DNA of 14,320 nucleotides from Acidimicrobiia bacterium. Its GTDB lineage: Bacteria; Actinomycetota; Acidimicrobiia; IMCC26256; PALSA-555. The stretch covers positions 1 to 14,320 of the forward strand of contig JALHSW010000513.1 in the NCBI GenBank assembly GCA_022865365.1, read 5' to 3'. Below are positions 6,531-13,460 of the stretch, one piece after another. The notes under the pieces were generated by a model. It saw nothing but the letters and a program-made list of their open reading frames with translations, had not been told where the DNA came from and did not search any database. A program made the translations under genes and the position numbers. Positions within the stretch are counted from its first letter, which is position 1, and each line of letters starts with the position of its first letter.

Positions 6531-7946
6531 ATGGAACCGGTCCTGACGCCGACCGAGATGGGTGAGGCCGATCGCCGAGCGATCGCGGCCGGGACTCCCG
6601 TTCGCGTCCTCATGGATCGCGCGGGGCGTGCCGTCGCGTGGGAGGTCCGTCGTGTTCTCGGCTCGACGTACGGCCACCGCGTGGCGATCGTGTGCGGAAA
6701 GGGGAACAACGGCGGCGACGGACTGGTCGCGGCGCGCGTCCTGTCGGGGTGGGGGGTGCGCGTCGAGGTGCTCGATCTCGGCGCCGGACTCGACGTGGCC
6801 ACCGCCGATGCGGCGCTCGATCGCGCGGATCTGCTGGTCGACGCCATGTACGGTACCGGCTTCACCGGCTCGCTCGACGGAGTTGCCGCGTACGTGGCGC
6901 GTCGAAGCACGGGGATCACGACCGTGGCGATCGACGTGCCCTCCGGCGTCGACGGGCTCACCGGCCGAGCGCCCGGGGACGTCGTGCACGCCGATTCGAC
7001 GGTCACCTTCGCCGCTCGCAAGCCCGGCGTGTGCTTCGAACCCGGGCGCAGCTGTGCCGGAGAGGTCCGCCTGGTCGATATCGGGATCGACGTCGGTGAG
7101 CCCGCACTGACTCTGACCGACGCGAGCGACTTCCGCCGGTGGCTGGTGCCGCTCGATCCGGCCGCACACAAGTGGATGTCGGCGCTCCTGGTCGTGGGTG
7201 GCTCCGGCGGCATGACCGGTGCGCCGCTGCTCGTCAGCCATGCCGCGATGCGGGTTGGGGCAGGGATCGTCTGGTGCGGTGTTCCCGGGAACGACGCTGC
7301 CGCGCGCGCGTCGGGCGGTGAGGTCGTCACCAAGGCACTCCCGGAGAATCCCGACGGCGCCCTCACCGGGCTCGGTGAGCTGAGCGACGCGACCCGGCGC
7401 TTTCGTGGCGTGGTCGTCGGTCCAGGCCTCGGTGACGCACCGGCAACACGCGCTGCAGTGCGCGACCTGGTCGGACGGCTCGCGATCCCGTTGGTGCTCG
7501 ATGCCGACGGGCTCAACGCGTTCGAGGGAGATGCCGGAATCATCTCGGATCGCACGGCCCCGACGATCCTGACGCCGCACGCAGGGGAGTACGCCCGCAT
7601 TGCGGGCGAGCCGGTGGGCGACGACCGCGTCGCAGCAGCCCGGCACCTGGCGAAGACGACCGGCGCGGTCGTGCTCCTCAAGGGCCCCGGCACCGTCGTC
7701 GCCGAGCCTGGTGGGCGCGCCGCGATCAACCCCCACGACGGTCCGTGGCTCGGCACCGCGGGAAGTGGCGACGTTCTCTCGGGGATCGTCGGCGGTCTGC
7801 TCGCGCGGGGTCTGGAACCGTTCGAGGCCGCGACGGGCGGAGCGTTCCTCCACGCCCGCGCAGCAGATCGGGCCGGGCATACTGGGTTGATCGCCGGCGA
7901 CCTCGTCGCCGCGCTCCCGCGCACCCTCGAAAGCCTGGAGCACTGA
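6531..7946 (+). CDS. nnr: Bifunctional NAD(P)H-hydrate epimerase / ADP-dependent NAD(P)H-hydrate dehydratase
   Basis: This metabolite-repair enzyme restores NADH and NADPH damaged by hydration: the N-terminal YjeF-type domain epimerises the R and S hydrates and the C-terminal ribokinase-like domain dehydrates the S form using ADP. In the 471-residue fusion the epimerase half (about 1-200) shows GKGNNGGDGLVAAR (56-69), DAMYGTGFTG (104-113) and IDVPSGVDG (134-142). The dehydratase half (about 205-471) shows VVGGSGGMTGAP (221-232), GPGLG (297-301), LDADGLNAF (323-331), LTPHAGEYARI (347-357), LLKGPGTVV (382-390) and the catalytic GTAGSGDVLSG (408-418) with Asp414. The ATG start gives the typical LTPTEM opening, although the TGAGG before it abuts the start. 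The stop overlaps the alr start by one base (TGATG). Confidence 0.95.
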   Translation: MEPVLTPTEMGEADRRAIAAGTPVRVLMDRAGRAVAWEVRRVLGSTYGHRVAIVCGKGNNGGDGLVAARVLSGWGVRVEVLDLGAGLDVATADAALDRADLLVDAMYGTGFTGSLDGVAAYVARRSTGITTVAIDVPSGVDGLTGRAPGDVVHADSTVTFAARKPGVCFEPGRSCAGEVRLVDIGIDVGEPALTLTDASDFRRWLVPLDPAAHKWMSALLVVGGSGGMTGAPLLVSHAAMRVGAGIVWCGVPGNDAAARASGGEVVTKALPENPDGALTGLGELSDATRRFRGVVVGPGLGDAPATRAAVRDLVGRLAIPLVLDADGLNAFEGDAGIISDRTAPTILTPHAGEYARIAGEPVGDDRVAAARHLAKTTGAVVLLKGPGTVVAEPGGRAAINPHDGPWLGTAGSGDVLSGIVGGLLARGLEPFEAATGGAFLHARAADRAGHTGLIAGDLVAALPRTLESLEH

Positions 7947-9082
7947 TGTCGAGCGAGACGCCCGGCCTTCGCCCCGTGTGGGGAGAGGTCGATCTCGATG
8001 CGGTGCGGGCGAACACCCGCGTGCTCGCAGAGCTCGCTCGGCCCGCATCGTTGCTCGCAGTCGTGAAGGCCGACGCGTACGGGCACGGCGCGGTGCCGGT
8101 GGCGCGCGCGGCGCTCGACGCGGGAGCGACCTGGCTCGGGGTCGCGCTGGTCGAGGAAGGCGCTGCGCTTCGCGGCGCAGGCATCGACGCTCCGATCCTG
8201 GTGCTGTCTGAACCGGCGCCCGCGGCGGCCGGCGCGGTCGTCGCACACCGGCTCACGCCGGTCGTCTACACCCCAGCCGGCATCGAGGCGCTCGCGAAGG
8301 CAGTGGTCGACGCCGGCGGCGACGCACCGCTGCCGGTGCACCTCAAGGTCGACACCGGGATGCACCGCGCCGGTTGCAGGGTGGAGGATGCCCTCGGTCT
8401 GGTCGACGCGATCGGGGCCCGCCCGGAGCTCATCCTCGGCGGGATCTGCACGCATTTCGCGGTCGCCGACGAGCCCGATCATCCGTACACCACCGACCAG
8501 GTGGCGCGCTTCGACGCGTTGCTCGACGATCTCGACCACTCCGGAGCGCGCCCGCCGTTGGTGCACGCGGCGAACTCGGCCGGGCTCCTCGCGAGTCCGA
8601 GTGCGCACTACGACCTGGTACGCGTCGGGATCGCGCTCTACGGCGTTCCGCCGGCCGATGCCCTGGCAGACCGGGCCGAGCTGGCGCCCGTGCTGTCACT
8701 TCGTGCTCGAGTCGCCCACGTGAAGGAGCTCCCGGCGGGGTCGCGCGTCTCGTACGGACTGCGGTACGAGCTTGGCCGCGCCGGGAGGATCGCGACGGTG
8801 CCGGTCGGCTACGCCGACGGGGTGCCGCGCAACCTCGGCCTGGTCGGTGGTGAGGTGCTCGTGCGTGGCCGCCGGTTCCCCGTCGCCGGCACGGTGACGA
8901 TGGACCAGCTGATGGTCGACGTCGGCGACACCCCGGTCGAGGTCGGCGACGACGTCGTGCTCCTCGGTCGTCAGGGGGACGAGGAGATCACGGCCGGCGA
9001 GTGGGCGCGGCGGCTCGGGACCATCGCGTACGAGATCGTCACCGGGATCGGGCCACGCGTGCCCCGACGGTACGTCGGATGA
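7946..9082 (+). CDS. alr: Alanine racemase
   Basis: Alr interconverts L- and D-alanine with pyridoxal phosphate and supplies D-Ala for the peptidoglycan stem. The 378-residue product has the family length. It shows the PLP-lysine motif VVKADAYGHG (39-48, Lys41), KVDTGMHRAG (134-143), HAANSAG (207-213), RVGIALYG (226-233), the second catalytic base Tyr270 in RVSYGLRYEL, VGYADGVPR (287-295) and MDQLMVDVGD (319-328). The frame is open further upstream inside nnr, but the ATG at 7946 overlaps the nnr stop by one base, has CTGGAG five bases upstream, and puts the PLP lysine at the expected distance. Its last four bases overlap the next gene (ATGA). It is a peptidoglycan gene in line with glmM and glmS upstream. 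Confidence 0.96.
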   Translation: MSSETPGLRPVWGEVDLDAVRANTRVLAELARPASLLAVVKADAYGHGAVPVARAALDAGATWLGVALVEEGAALRGAGIDAPILVLSEPAPAAAGAVVAHRLTPVVYTPAGIEALAKAVVDAGGDAPLPVHLKVDTGMHRAGCRVEDALGLVDAIGARPELILGGICTHFAVADEPDHPYTTDQVARFDALLDDLDHSGARPPLVHAANSAGLLASPSAHYDLVRVGIALYGVPPADALADRAELAPVLSLRARVAHVKELPAGSRVSYGLRYELGRAGRIATVPVGYADGVPRNLGLVGGEVLVRGRRFPVAGTVTMDQLMVDVGDTPVEVGDDVVLLGRQGDEEITAGEWARRLGTIAYEIVTGIGPRVPRRYVG

Positions 9083-10104
9083 GTACAGGCACGCGTGCGC
9101 TCAAGGTTGCCGGTGTCGCGACCGGCGTCGCCCTCGGTGCCGTGGGCGCGGCGATCGGGGTGGAGCGCGCCGTCGTGCGCAGCCTCCGCCACCGCCCTGA
9201 TCCCGATGCCGGTCGGCTCGGGCCACTCGTGTTCGACGAGGCCCGACGGCTCCCGAGCCACGACGGGGGAAGCATCTACACCGTGAGCCGGGGCAGTGGC
9301 CCGACCTTCGTGTTCTCGCACGGCGTCACGATCGACTCTCGTGTGTGGGTGAAGCAGTTCGCGGCTCTTCCCGACGCCGGGGTGCGGGTGGTGGCCTTCG
9401 ATCACCGTGGTCACGGCGAGTCGGTCCTGGGGGAGAGCGGCCACTCGATCGAGAACCTCGCGTCTGACGTCCAGACCGTGCTCGAGGGGCTCGACCTCAC
9501 CGATGTCGTGCTCGTCGGGCATTCGATGGGTGGCGTCGCGACGCTGGCCTTCGCCCTCCACCACGCCGACGTCGCGCGCGAACGCGTCCGCGGCCTGGTG
9601 CTGCTCTCGACGTTCGCCCGGACGCCGTTGGCAGCCGCCCGACCCCTCCGAGGTGCCGCAGAACGCATCGCTGGGTGGGTCGACGTCGCCGCGCTCATGC
9701 GCCGACCCGAACTTGGTACCGCGCTCGCGCGCGTCGGCTTCGGTCGGGAGCCGGTGGCGAGCCAGGTCGAGCTCACTCGCCAGATGTTCGCGGCGTGCTC
9801 GACCGAGACCGTCCAGGACGCGATCGTCCCGCTCATGGGGCTCGATCTCATCGACCAGCTCGCGCGGATCGATCGCCCCACGCTGGTGATCGGCGGGACG
9901 GCCGACGTGCTCGCGCCCCCGGCCGAGTCGCGGCGGCTCGCTCGCCACATCCGCGGCGCGCGCCTGGCGCTGATCGAGCGCGCCGGGCACCACATCATGC
10001 TCGAGCGCGCCGAGGAGCTCCACGAGCTGCTGCTCGCCTTTGCCAGGGAGCTCGGAGCCGACGACGATCGCTCACGCGCCGGTCGGTCTGCGGCCGGAGA
10101 GTGA
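9079..10104 (+). CDS. Alpha/beta hydrolase, probably membrane-anchored or exported
   Basis: A 341-residue alpha/beta-hydrolase-fold protein. Residues 9-29 are a run of Ala, Gly and Val after two basic residues, which looks like a signal anchor or signal peptide, so the enzyme may act at or outside the membrane. The fold follows: HG oxyanion region (81-82), FDHRGHGES (108-115), nucleophile elbow GHSMGG (147-152, Ser149), acid GGTADVLAPP (272-281, Asp276) and base GHH (303-305, probably His304). The complete triad indicates an active esterase, lipase or peptidase-like enzyme, but the substrate cannot be told. A hydrolase of this type follows alr in other actinobacteria as I recall. It overlaps alr by four bases (ATGA) and the next gene by four (GTGA), so translation is probably coupled. 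Confidence 0.88.
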   Translation: MSTGTRALKVAGVATGVALGAVGAAIGVERAVVRSLRHRPDPDAGRLGPLVFDEARRLPSHDGGSIYTVSRGSGPTFVFSHGVTIDSRVWVKQFAALPDAGVRVVAFDHRGHGESVLGESGHSIENLASDVQTVLEGLDLTDVVLVGHSMGGVATLAFALHHADVARERVRGLVLLSTFARTPLAAARPLRGAAERIAGWVDVAALMRRPELGTALARVGFGREPVASQVELTRQMFAACSTETVQDAIVPLMGLDLIDQLARIDRPTLVIGGTADVLAPPAESRRLARHIRGARLALIERAGHHIMLERAEELHELLLAFARELGADDDRSRAGRSAAGE

Positions 10105-10994
10105 GCGCGACCAGTCCTTCGGAGCTCGTGCCCGGCGTCTCCGTCGGTCACTGGACCGGTTCGGGGACCGGTGTCACGGTCGTGCTCTGCCCCGCGGGGA
10201 CGATCGGATCGGGAGAGGTGCGCGGCGGCGCGCCCGCGACCCGGGAGACCGCGCTTCTCGCGCCCGAGCGCATCGTGGAGCACGTGGACGCGGTGGTGTT
10301 CGCGGGCGGCTCCGCGTTCGGACTCGCGGCCGCCGACGGCGTCATGGCCTGGCTCGCCGAGCACGAGCGCGGCTTCCCGACGCGCGGCGGCTTCGTGCCG
10401 ATCGTCCCGACCGCGGCGATCTTCGACTTGCTCACGGCCGCCGCGCTTCCCGGGCCCCCCGAAGGCCGCGCCGCGATCGAGGCGGCCGCGGCCGGCGAGA
10501 CGATCACGACGGGCCGGGTCGGGGCCGGGCGGGGCGCGACCGTCGGCAAGTGGCGCGGCTCGGAGCACGCGGTGCCCGGAGGGCTTGGGGTCGCGCGTGC
10601 TCAGGTCGGCGAGGCCGGCATCGGGGCGATCGCGGTGGTGAACGCCGTCGGCGATGTGGTCGACGAGCACGGGCATCCACTCGCGGCCTCCGGCGCGCCG
10701 GCTGACGCCGAAGCGTTCCCGGAGTCCGATCCGTTCGCGGGTGAGGCGACCACCCTCGTTGCGATCGCGACCGATGCGCGCTGCTCCAAGGCCGACTGCT
10801 TCCTTCTCGCCCAGAGCGGCCACCTCGGGGTCGCGCACGCGATCCGCCCGTCGCACACGCGCCACGATGGCGACTTCGTCGTCGGGCTCGCCACCGGAGT
10901 CGTTTCGGCAAACCTCGATCGTTTACGGGTCGCGGCAACCGAGGTCGCGGCCGATGCGGTCCGTGACGCGGTGCGACAGGATGCCGGGTCGTGA
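10101..10994 (+). CDS. P1 family (DmpA/NylC-type) self-processing peptidase
   Basis: P1-family proteins are N-terminal-nucleophile amidohydrolases made as one chain that cuts itself to expose a catalytic Ser or Thr. Members include the D-aminopeptidase DmpA and nylon-oligomer hydrolase NylC. The 297-residue product opens PGVSVGHWTG (11-20) and has the family stretch VFAGGSAFGLAAADGVM (66-82). The predicted nucleophile region is GEATTLVAIATDA (214-226), with Thr217 the likely new N-terminus, and HAIRPSHTRHDGDFVVGLATG (246-266) follows. Cleavage before Thr217 would give pieces of about 216 and 81 residues. Alanine precedes the threonine, where NylC has asparagine. No signal peptide is seen, so it is probably cytoplasmic. 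The substrate is unknown. The GTG start overlaps the previous stop (GTGA) and the last four bases overlap udg (GTGA). Confidence 0.9.
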   Translation: MSATSPSELVPGVSVGHWTGSGTGVTVVLCPAGTIGSGEVRGGAPATRETALLAPERIVEHVDAVVFAGGSAFGLAAADGVMAWLAEHERGFPTRGGFVPIVPTAAIFDLLTAAALPGPPEGRAAIEAAAAGETITTGRVGAGRGATVGKWRGSEHAVPGGLGVARAQVGEAGIGAIAVVNAVGDVVDEHGHPLAASGAPADAEAFPESDPFAGEATTLVAIATDARCSKADCFLLAQSGHLGVAHAIRPSHTRHDGDFVVGLATGVVSANLDRLRVAATEVAADAVRDAVRQDAGS

Positions 10995-11587
10995 GCCTGC
11001 TCGACGATCCGGCGCCGACCTGGTCCTCCTGGGACGATCTCGAGGGTGATGCCCTCGGGTGCACCAAGTGCGCGCTGGCTGCAGGCCGCACGCAGGTCGT
11101 GTTCGGCTTCGGTGACCGCAACGCCGATCTCGTCTTCGTGGGTGAGGGTCCGGGCGCCGAGGAGGATCGTCAGGGCGTCCCCTTCGTGGGGAGGTCGGGC
11201 GCGCTGCTGACCCGGCTCATCGAGGGCATCGGAATGAGGCGCGACGACGTCTACATCTGCAACGTCGTGAAGTGCCGCCCGCCGGCGAACCGCGATCCAC
11301 TCCCGGGGGAGATCACCTCCTGTCGTCCGTACCTCGAGGCACAGCTCGACCTGCTCGAGCCGACGGTCGTCGTGACACTCGGGAACTTCGCCACCAAGCT
11401 CCTCCTCGATACCAGGGAAGGGATCACCAAGCTGCGCGGCCGCGAGTTCCCGGCCCGGGGCGGGACCGCGGTGCTGCTGCCCACGCTCCACCCTGCCGCG
11501 GTGCTGCGAGGGGGCGGGCCGACGCTCGCGCAGGCCAGGGCCGACTTCGTCGTGGTCAAGCGCGCACTCGCCCGGGCCCGAGCGTGA
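10991..11587 (+). CDS. udg: Family 4 uracil-DNA glycosylase with a 4Fe-4S cluster
   Basis: Type 4 UDG removes uracil from DNA to start base-excision repair. The 198-residue product has the four cluster cysteines in family order: Cys24 and Cys27 in GCTKC, then Cys95 in VVKCRPPANR and Cys111 in TSCRPYLE. The active-site motif GEGPGAEEDRQGVPFVGRSG spans 51-70, with Gly where many members have Ala (GEAPG). The second motif is PTLHPAAVLR (164-173) with His167. GTG at 10991 is chosen because it overlaps the preceding stop (GTGA) and has AGGA nine bases upstream. It sits among cell-wall and tRNA-modification genes with no obvious pathway link. Its stop is the first element of the 14-bp RTGA relay leading to tsaE. 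Confidence 0.94.
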   Translation: MSLLDDPAPTWSSWDDLEGDALGCTKCALAAGRTQVVFGFGDRNADLVFVGEGPGAEEDRQGVPFVGRSGALLTRLIEGIGMRRDDVYICNVVKCRPPANRDPLPGEITSCRPYLEAQLDLLEPTVVVTLGNFATKLLLDTREGITKLRGREFPARGGTAVLLPTLHPAAVLRGGGPTLAQARADFVVVKRALARARA

Positions 11588-11639
11588 GCGCCCGATCGTG
11601 AGTGGGCGTCGATGAGAGCCCGTCGATGAGCGGCCGGAG
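11584..11639 (+). repeat. Four 14-bp RTGA units forming a mini-ORF relay into tsaE
   Basis: Units start at 11584 (GTGAGCGCCCGATC), 11598 (GTGAGTGGGCGTCG), 11612 (ATGAGAGCCCGTCG) and 11626 (ATGAGCGGCCGGAG). Each begins with RTGA, which is both a start codon and, one base on, a stop. Because 14 is not a multiple of three, each unit opens a five-codon ORF that ends at the next unit: MSARS, MSGRR, MRARR. The first GTGA contains the udg stop and the last ATGA is the tsaE start. The arrangement is read directly from the sequence; whether ribosomes use it is unknown. A weak GAGAG at 11614-11618 could also serve tsaE directly. Confidence 0.7.
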
Positions 11640-12213
11640 TGTCGTGACCCACTCGGCGGCCGAGACCCGCACGGTCGGGCGAACGGTGGGCGCCGTGCTC
11701 GAGGCGGGTGACGTCGTGCTGCTCGCCGGCGAGCTCGGCGCGGGCAAGACCCAGCTTGCGAAGGGGATCGCCGACGGGCTCGGCGTCACCGAGCCCGTGG
11801 TGAGCCCGACCTTCACGATCGCGCGGGAGTACGAGGGGCGCGTGCGCATGGTGCACGTCGACGTCTACCGGCTCGATCGCGCCCAGGAGGTGCTCGACCT
11901 GGGGCTCGACGACGCCGGTGACGACGTGGTCACCGTCGTCGAGTGGGGCGACGTGGCAGGCGCCTATCTTCCGGCCGAGCGCCTCGAGATCCGGCTCGAG
12001 ATCCGGCGCGAGAACCTGCCCGAGAACCGGCCCGAGAACCTGGATGGCGTGGCCGGCGCCCCTGACGATCGGTCTGACGATCGGTCTGATGATCGGCCTG
12101 ACGATCGAGTCGTCACGATCACCGCGACCGGTCCCGCGTGGCAGGCCCGCGGTGATGCGCTCGCGTCCGTGCTCGGGTCCGCCCTGGGGGCCGGCCGCGG
12201 GGAGGTGTCGTAG
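11626..12213 (+). CDS. tsaE: tRNA t6A biosynthesis ATPase TsaE, with internal repeat insertion
   Basis: TsaE is the ATPase that binds TsaB-TsaD during synthesis of threonylcarbamoyladenosine (t6A) at position 37 of ANN-decoding tRNAs. The 195-residue product shows the Walker A loop GELGAGKT (35-42), SPTFTI (60-65), VHVDVYRLD (77-85) and VEWGD (105-109). TsaE is usually nearer 150-170 residues. The extra length lies between the last two predicted strands: residues 120-139 (LEIR, LEIR, RENL, PENR, PENL) and 147-162 (DDRS, DDRS, DDRP, DDRV), before VTITATGPAWQARGDAL. ATG at 11626 is chosen because it ends the RTGA relay and gives a normal N-terminus; an in-frame GTG at 11602 would add eight residues. 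tsaB follows with no gap. The identity is secure; the effect of the insert is unknown. Confidence 0.93.
   Translation: MSGRSVVTHSAAETRTVGRTVGAVLEAGDVVLLAGELGAGKTQLAKGIADGLGVTEPVVSPTFTIAREYEGRVRMVHVDVYRLDRAQEVLDLGLDDAGDDVVTVVEWGDVAGAYLPAERLEIRLEIRRENLPENRPENLDGVAGAPDDRSDDRSDDRPDDRVVTITATGPAWQARGDALASVLGSALGAGRGEVS
11983..12042 (+). repeat. 12-bp tandem array 1 in tsaE (five copies)
   Basis: Five consecutive 12-mers: CTCGAGATCCGG twice, then CGCGAGAACCTG, CCCGAGAACCGG and CCCGAGAACCTG. They are in frame, each encoding one tetrapeptide (LEIR, LEIR, RENL, PENR, PENL). Only the first one or two copies look like the ordinary TsaE strand; the rest appear to be expansion followed by divergence. Confidence 0.8.
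12064..12110 (+). repeat. 12-bp tandem array 2 in tsaE (about four copies)
   Basis: GACGATCGGTCT at 12064-12075 and 12076-12087 are identical. GATGATCGGCCT (12088-12099) differs at two bases, and GACGATCG opens a fourth copy at 12100. In frame it encodes DDRS, DDRS, DDRP, DDRV, a charged and probably disordered loop. Two near-identical copies suggest recent or continuing expansion. Confidence 0.85.
12201..12205 (+). promoter_or_regulatory. Shine-Dalgarno of tsaB
   Basis: GGAGG lies eight bases before the GTG at 12214, inside the tsaE coding end. It supports starting tsaB at that GTG, directly after the tsaE stop. Confidence 0.7.
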
Positions 12214-12915
12214 GTGCTGGTGCTGGCGATCGACACCTCGACGGCGCAGGTCGCCGTGGCGATCGGCGACGCCGGCGAGGTGCGGGGCGAGGTGCGGCTC
12301 GTCGGTGGTCGACGCCACGCCGAGCAGCTCGCACCGGCGATCCAGTCCCTCGTCGAGTGGACTGGGGTACGGCTCGACCAGCTCGCGGCGATCGCGGTGG
12401 GAATCGGTCCGGGGCTGTTCACCGGCCTCCGCGTGGGGGTGACCACCGCGAAGGTCATGGCCCAGGCCCTGCACGTCCCGGTCGTGGCCGTGCCCAGCCT
12501 GGACCTGGTGGCGTACCCGGTGCGCCACACGAGCCGCATGGTGGTCGCAACGCTCGATGCTCGTCGCCGCGAGGTGTTCCACGCGTCGTATCGCCCGGTG
12601 CCGGGCGGCGTGCAGCGCGTCACGGAGTACGCGGTCGCCCCGCCGGCCGAGCTCGTGGCCCAGCTCGAGGCCGGCGGCGACGAGGTCCTGCTGGCGGGCG
12701 ACGGCGTCGGGGCGTACCCGGAGATGTTCGCCGGGTACGAGCGCGCCGAGCTCGCGGGCCCCGAGTTCGCGATGCCGAGCGTCGCCGCCTTGGTCGCACT
12801 TGCGACGGCCAGCTTCGAGCGCGAGGTGTTCGAAGCGCCGTGGGAGGTGCGGCCCCTCTATCTCCGCGAGAGCGACGCCGAGCTCAACTGGTCGACGAGC
12901 GGACGGCTTCGATGA
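12214..12915 (+). CDS. tsaB: tRNA t6A biosynthesis protein TsaB
   Basis: TsaB is the inactive paralogue of TsaD that dimerises with it to form the t6A threonylcarbamoyl-transferase core. The 233-residue product has the family length. It starts MLVLAIDTSTAQVAVAIGD, an ASKHA-fold opening. The RHAEQLAPAI segment (34-43) and GIGPGLFTGLRVG (63-75) are standard TsaB signatures, with VAVPSLDLVAYPV shortly after. It lacks the HxEAH metal site of TsaD, as expected. The C-terminal half is shorter and more variable, which is normal. Residues 22-29 (EVRG, EVRL) are encoded by a 12-bp duplication. It abuts tsaE and overlaps rimI by four bases (ATGA). TsaB, TsaE and TsaD side by side confirm the assignment. 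Confidence 0.95.
   Translation: MLVLAIDTSTAQVAVAIGDAGEVRGEVRLVGGRRHAEQLAPAIQSLVEWTGVRLDQLAAIAVGIGPGLFTGLRVGVTTAKVMAQALHVPVVAVPSLDLVAYPVRHTSRMVVATLDARRREVFHASYRPVPGGVQRVTEYAVAPPAELVAQLEAGGDEVLLAGDGVGAYPEMFAGYERAELAGPEFAMPSVAALVALATASFEREVFEAPWEVRPLYLRESDAELNWSTSGRLR
12277..12300 (+). repeat. 12-bp tandem duplication in tsaB
   Basis: GAGGTGCGGGGC (12277-12288) is followed by GAGGTGCGGCTC (12289-12300), matching at 10 of 12 bases and encoding EVRG then EVRL at residues 22-29. It lies in a strand or turn near the N-terminus. It is a third 12-bp repeat within about 320 bases. Confidence 0.55.
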
Positions 12916-13460
12916 CGATCTCGCCCCCGCTCACGGTGCACCTGACACCGATGCGGCGGCGCCACGTGCGGTCCGTGCTCCGCATCGAGGAGCAGGTCTA
13001 TCCGCGCCCGTGGAGTCAGACGTTGTTCCTCTCGGAGCTCGCGTTGCGGTCGACCCGTTCGTACTTCGTCGCGCGCGTCGGACGCGACGTGGTCGGATAC
13101 GCCGGACTGATGCTCTCGATGGAAGACGGTCACGTCACGACCATCGCCGTCGCTCCGAAGTGGCACCGGCACCAGATCGGGACCCGGCTGCTGCTCGCGC
13201 TCGCGCGTGAGGCACTGGACCGCGACGCCCGGAACCTCACTCTCGAGGTGCGGCTGTCGAGCAAGGGCGCGCAGTTCCTGTATCGCCGTTTCGGCTTCGC
13301 TCCGGTGGGGGTTCGTAAGAACTACTACCCCGAGACGAACGAGGACGCGCTGGTGATGTGGGTCCACGGCATCGACACCGCCGACTACGCCGGCCTGCTC
13401 ACGCGCATCGAGCACGGGATCAACGGCGAGACCGTCTACGACGAACCGAGACGCCGGTGA
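12912..13460 (+). CDS. rimI: Ribosomal protein S18-alanine N-acetyltransferase (GNAT)
   Basis: RimI acetylates the N-terminal alanine of ribosomal protein S18; actinobacterial RimI proteins may act on other N-termini too. The 182-residue product shows the RimI N-terminal block IEEQVYPRPWSQTLFLSEL (25-43), the GNAT core TTIAVAPKWHRHQIGTRLL (76-94) with the acetyl-CoA loop HRHQIG, the LTLEVRLSSKGAQFLYRRFG segment (109-128) and the C-terminal NYYPETNEDALVMW (137-150), all diagnostic. About 30 residues beyond that motif form a modest C-terminal extension. ATG at 12912 overlaps the tsaB stop (ATGA), and the end overlaps tsaD (GTGA). The position between tsaB and tsaD is the common arrangement. Confidence 0.93.
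   Translation: MTISPPLTVHLTPMRRRHVRSVLRIEEQVYPRPWSQTLFLSELALRSTRSYFVARVGRDVVGYAGLMLSMEDGHVTTIAVAPKWHRHQIGTRLLLALAREALDRDARNLTLEVRLSSKGAQFLYRRFGFAPVGVRKNYYPETNEDALVMWVHGIDTADYAGLLTRIEHGINGETVYDEPRRR

Noticed and set aside
7745..7945. Upstream in-frame extension of alr
   Set aside because: It lies inside nnr, and the ATG at 7946 has a Shine-Dalgarno sequence and a one-base overlap with the nnr stop.
6083..8608. 841-codon open frame on the minus strand across acpS, nnr and alr
   Set aside because: It lies antisense to three genes with complete motif sets, its translation is low-complexity Arg/Pro/Ser sequence, and such long antisense frames are expected in high-G+C DNA.
11602..11625. Earlier GTG start for tsaE adding eight residues
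   Set aside because: It lacks a ribosome binding site and sits one base off the RTGA register; the ATG at 11626 closes the relay and gives a typical N-terminus. Not fully excluded.
11983..12110. Possible CRISPR-like repeats in tsaE
   Set aside because: The units are 12 bp, directly adjacent without spacers and in the coding frame, so this is a minisatellite and not a CRISPR array.
11251..12582. 443-codon minus-strand frame opposite udg, tsaE and tsaB
   Set aside because: It contains repeats (IIRPIVRP-type) that are only the reverse reading of the 12-bp arrays; no domain seen and full overlap with motif-supported genes.
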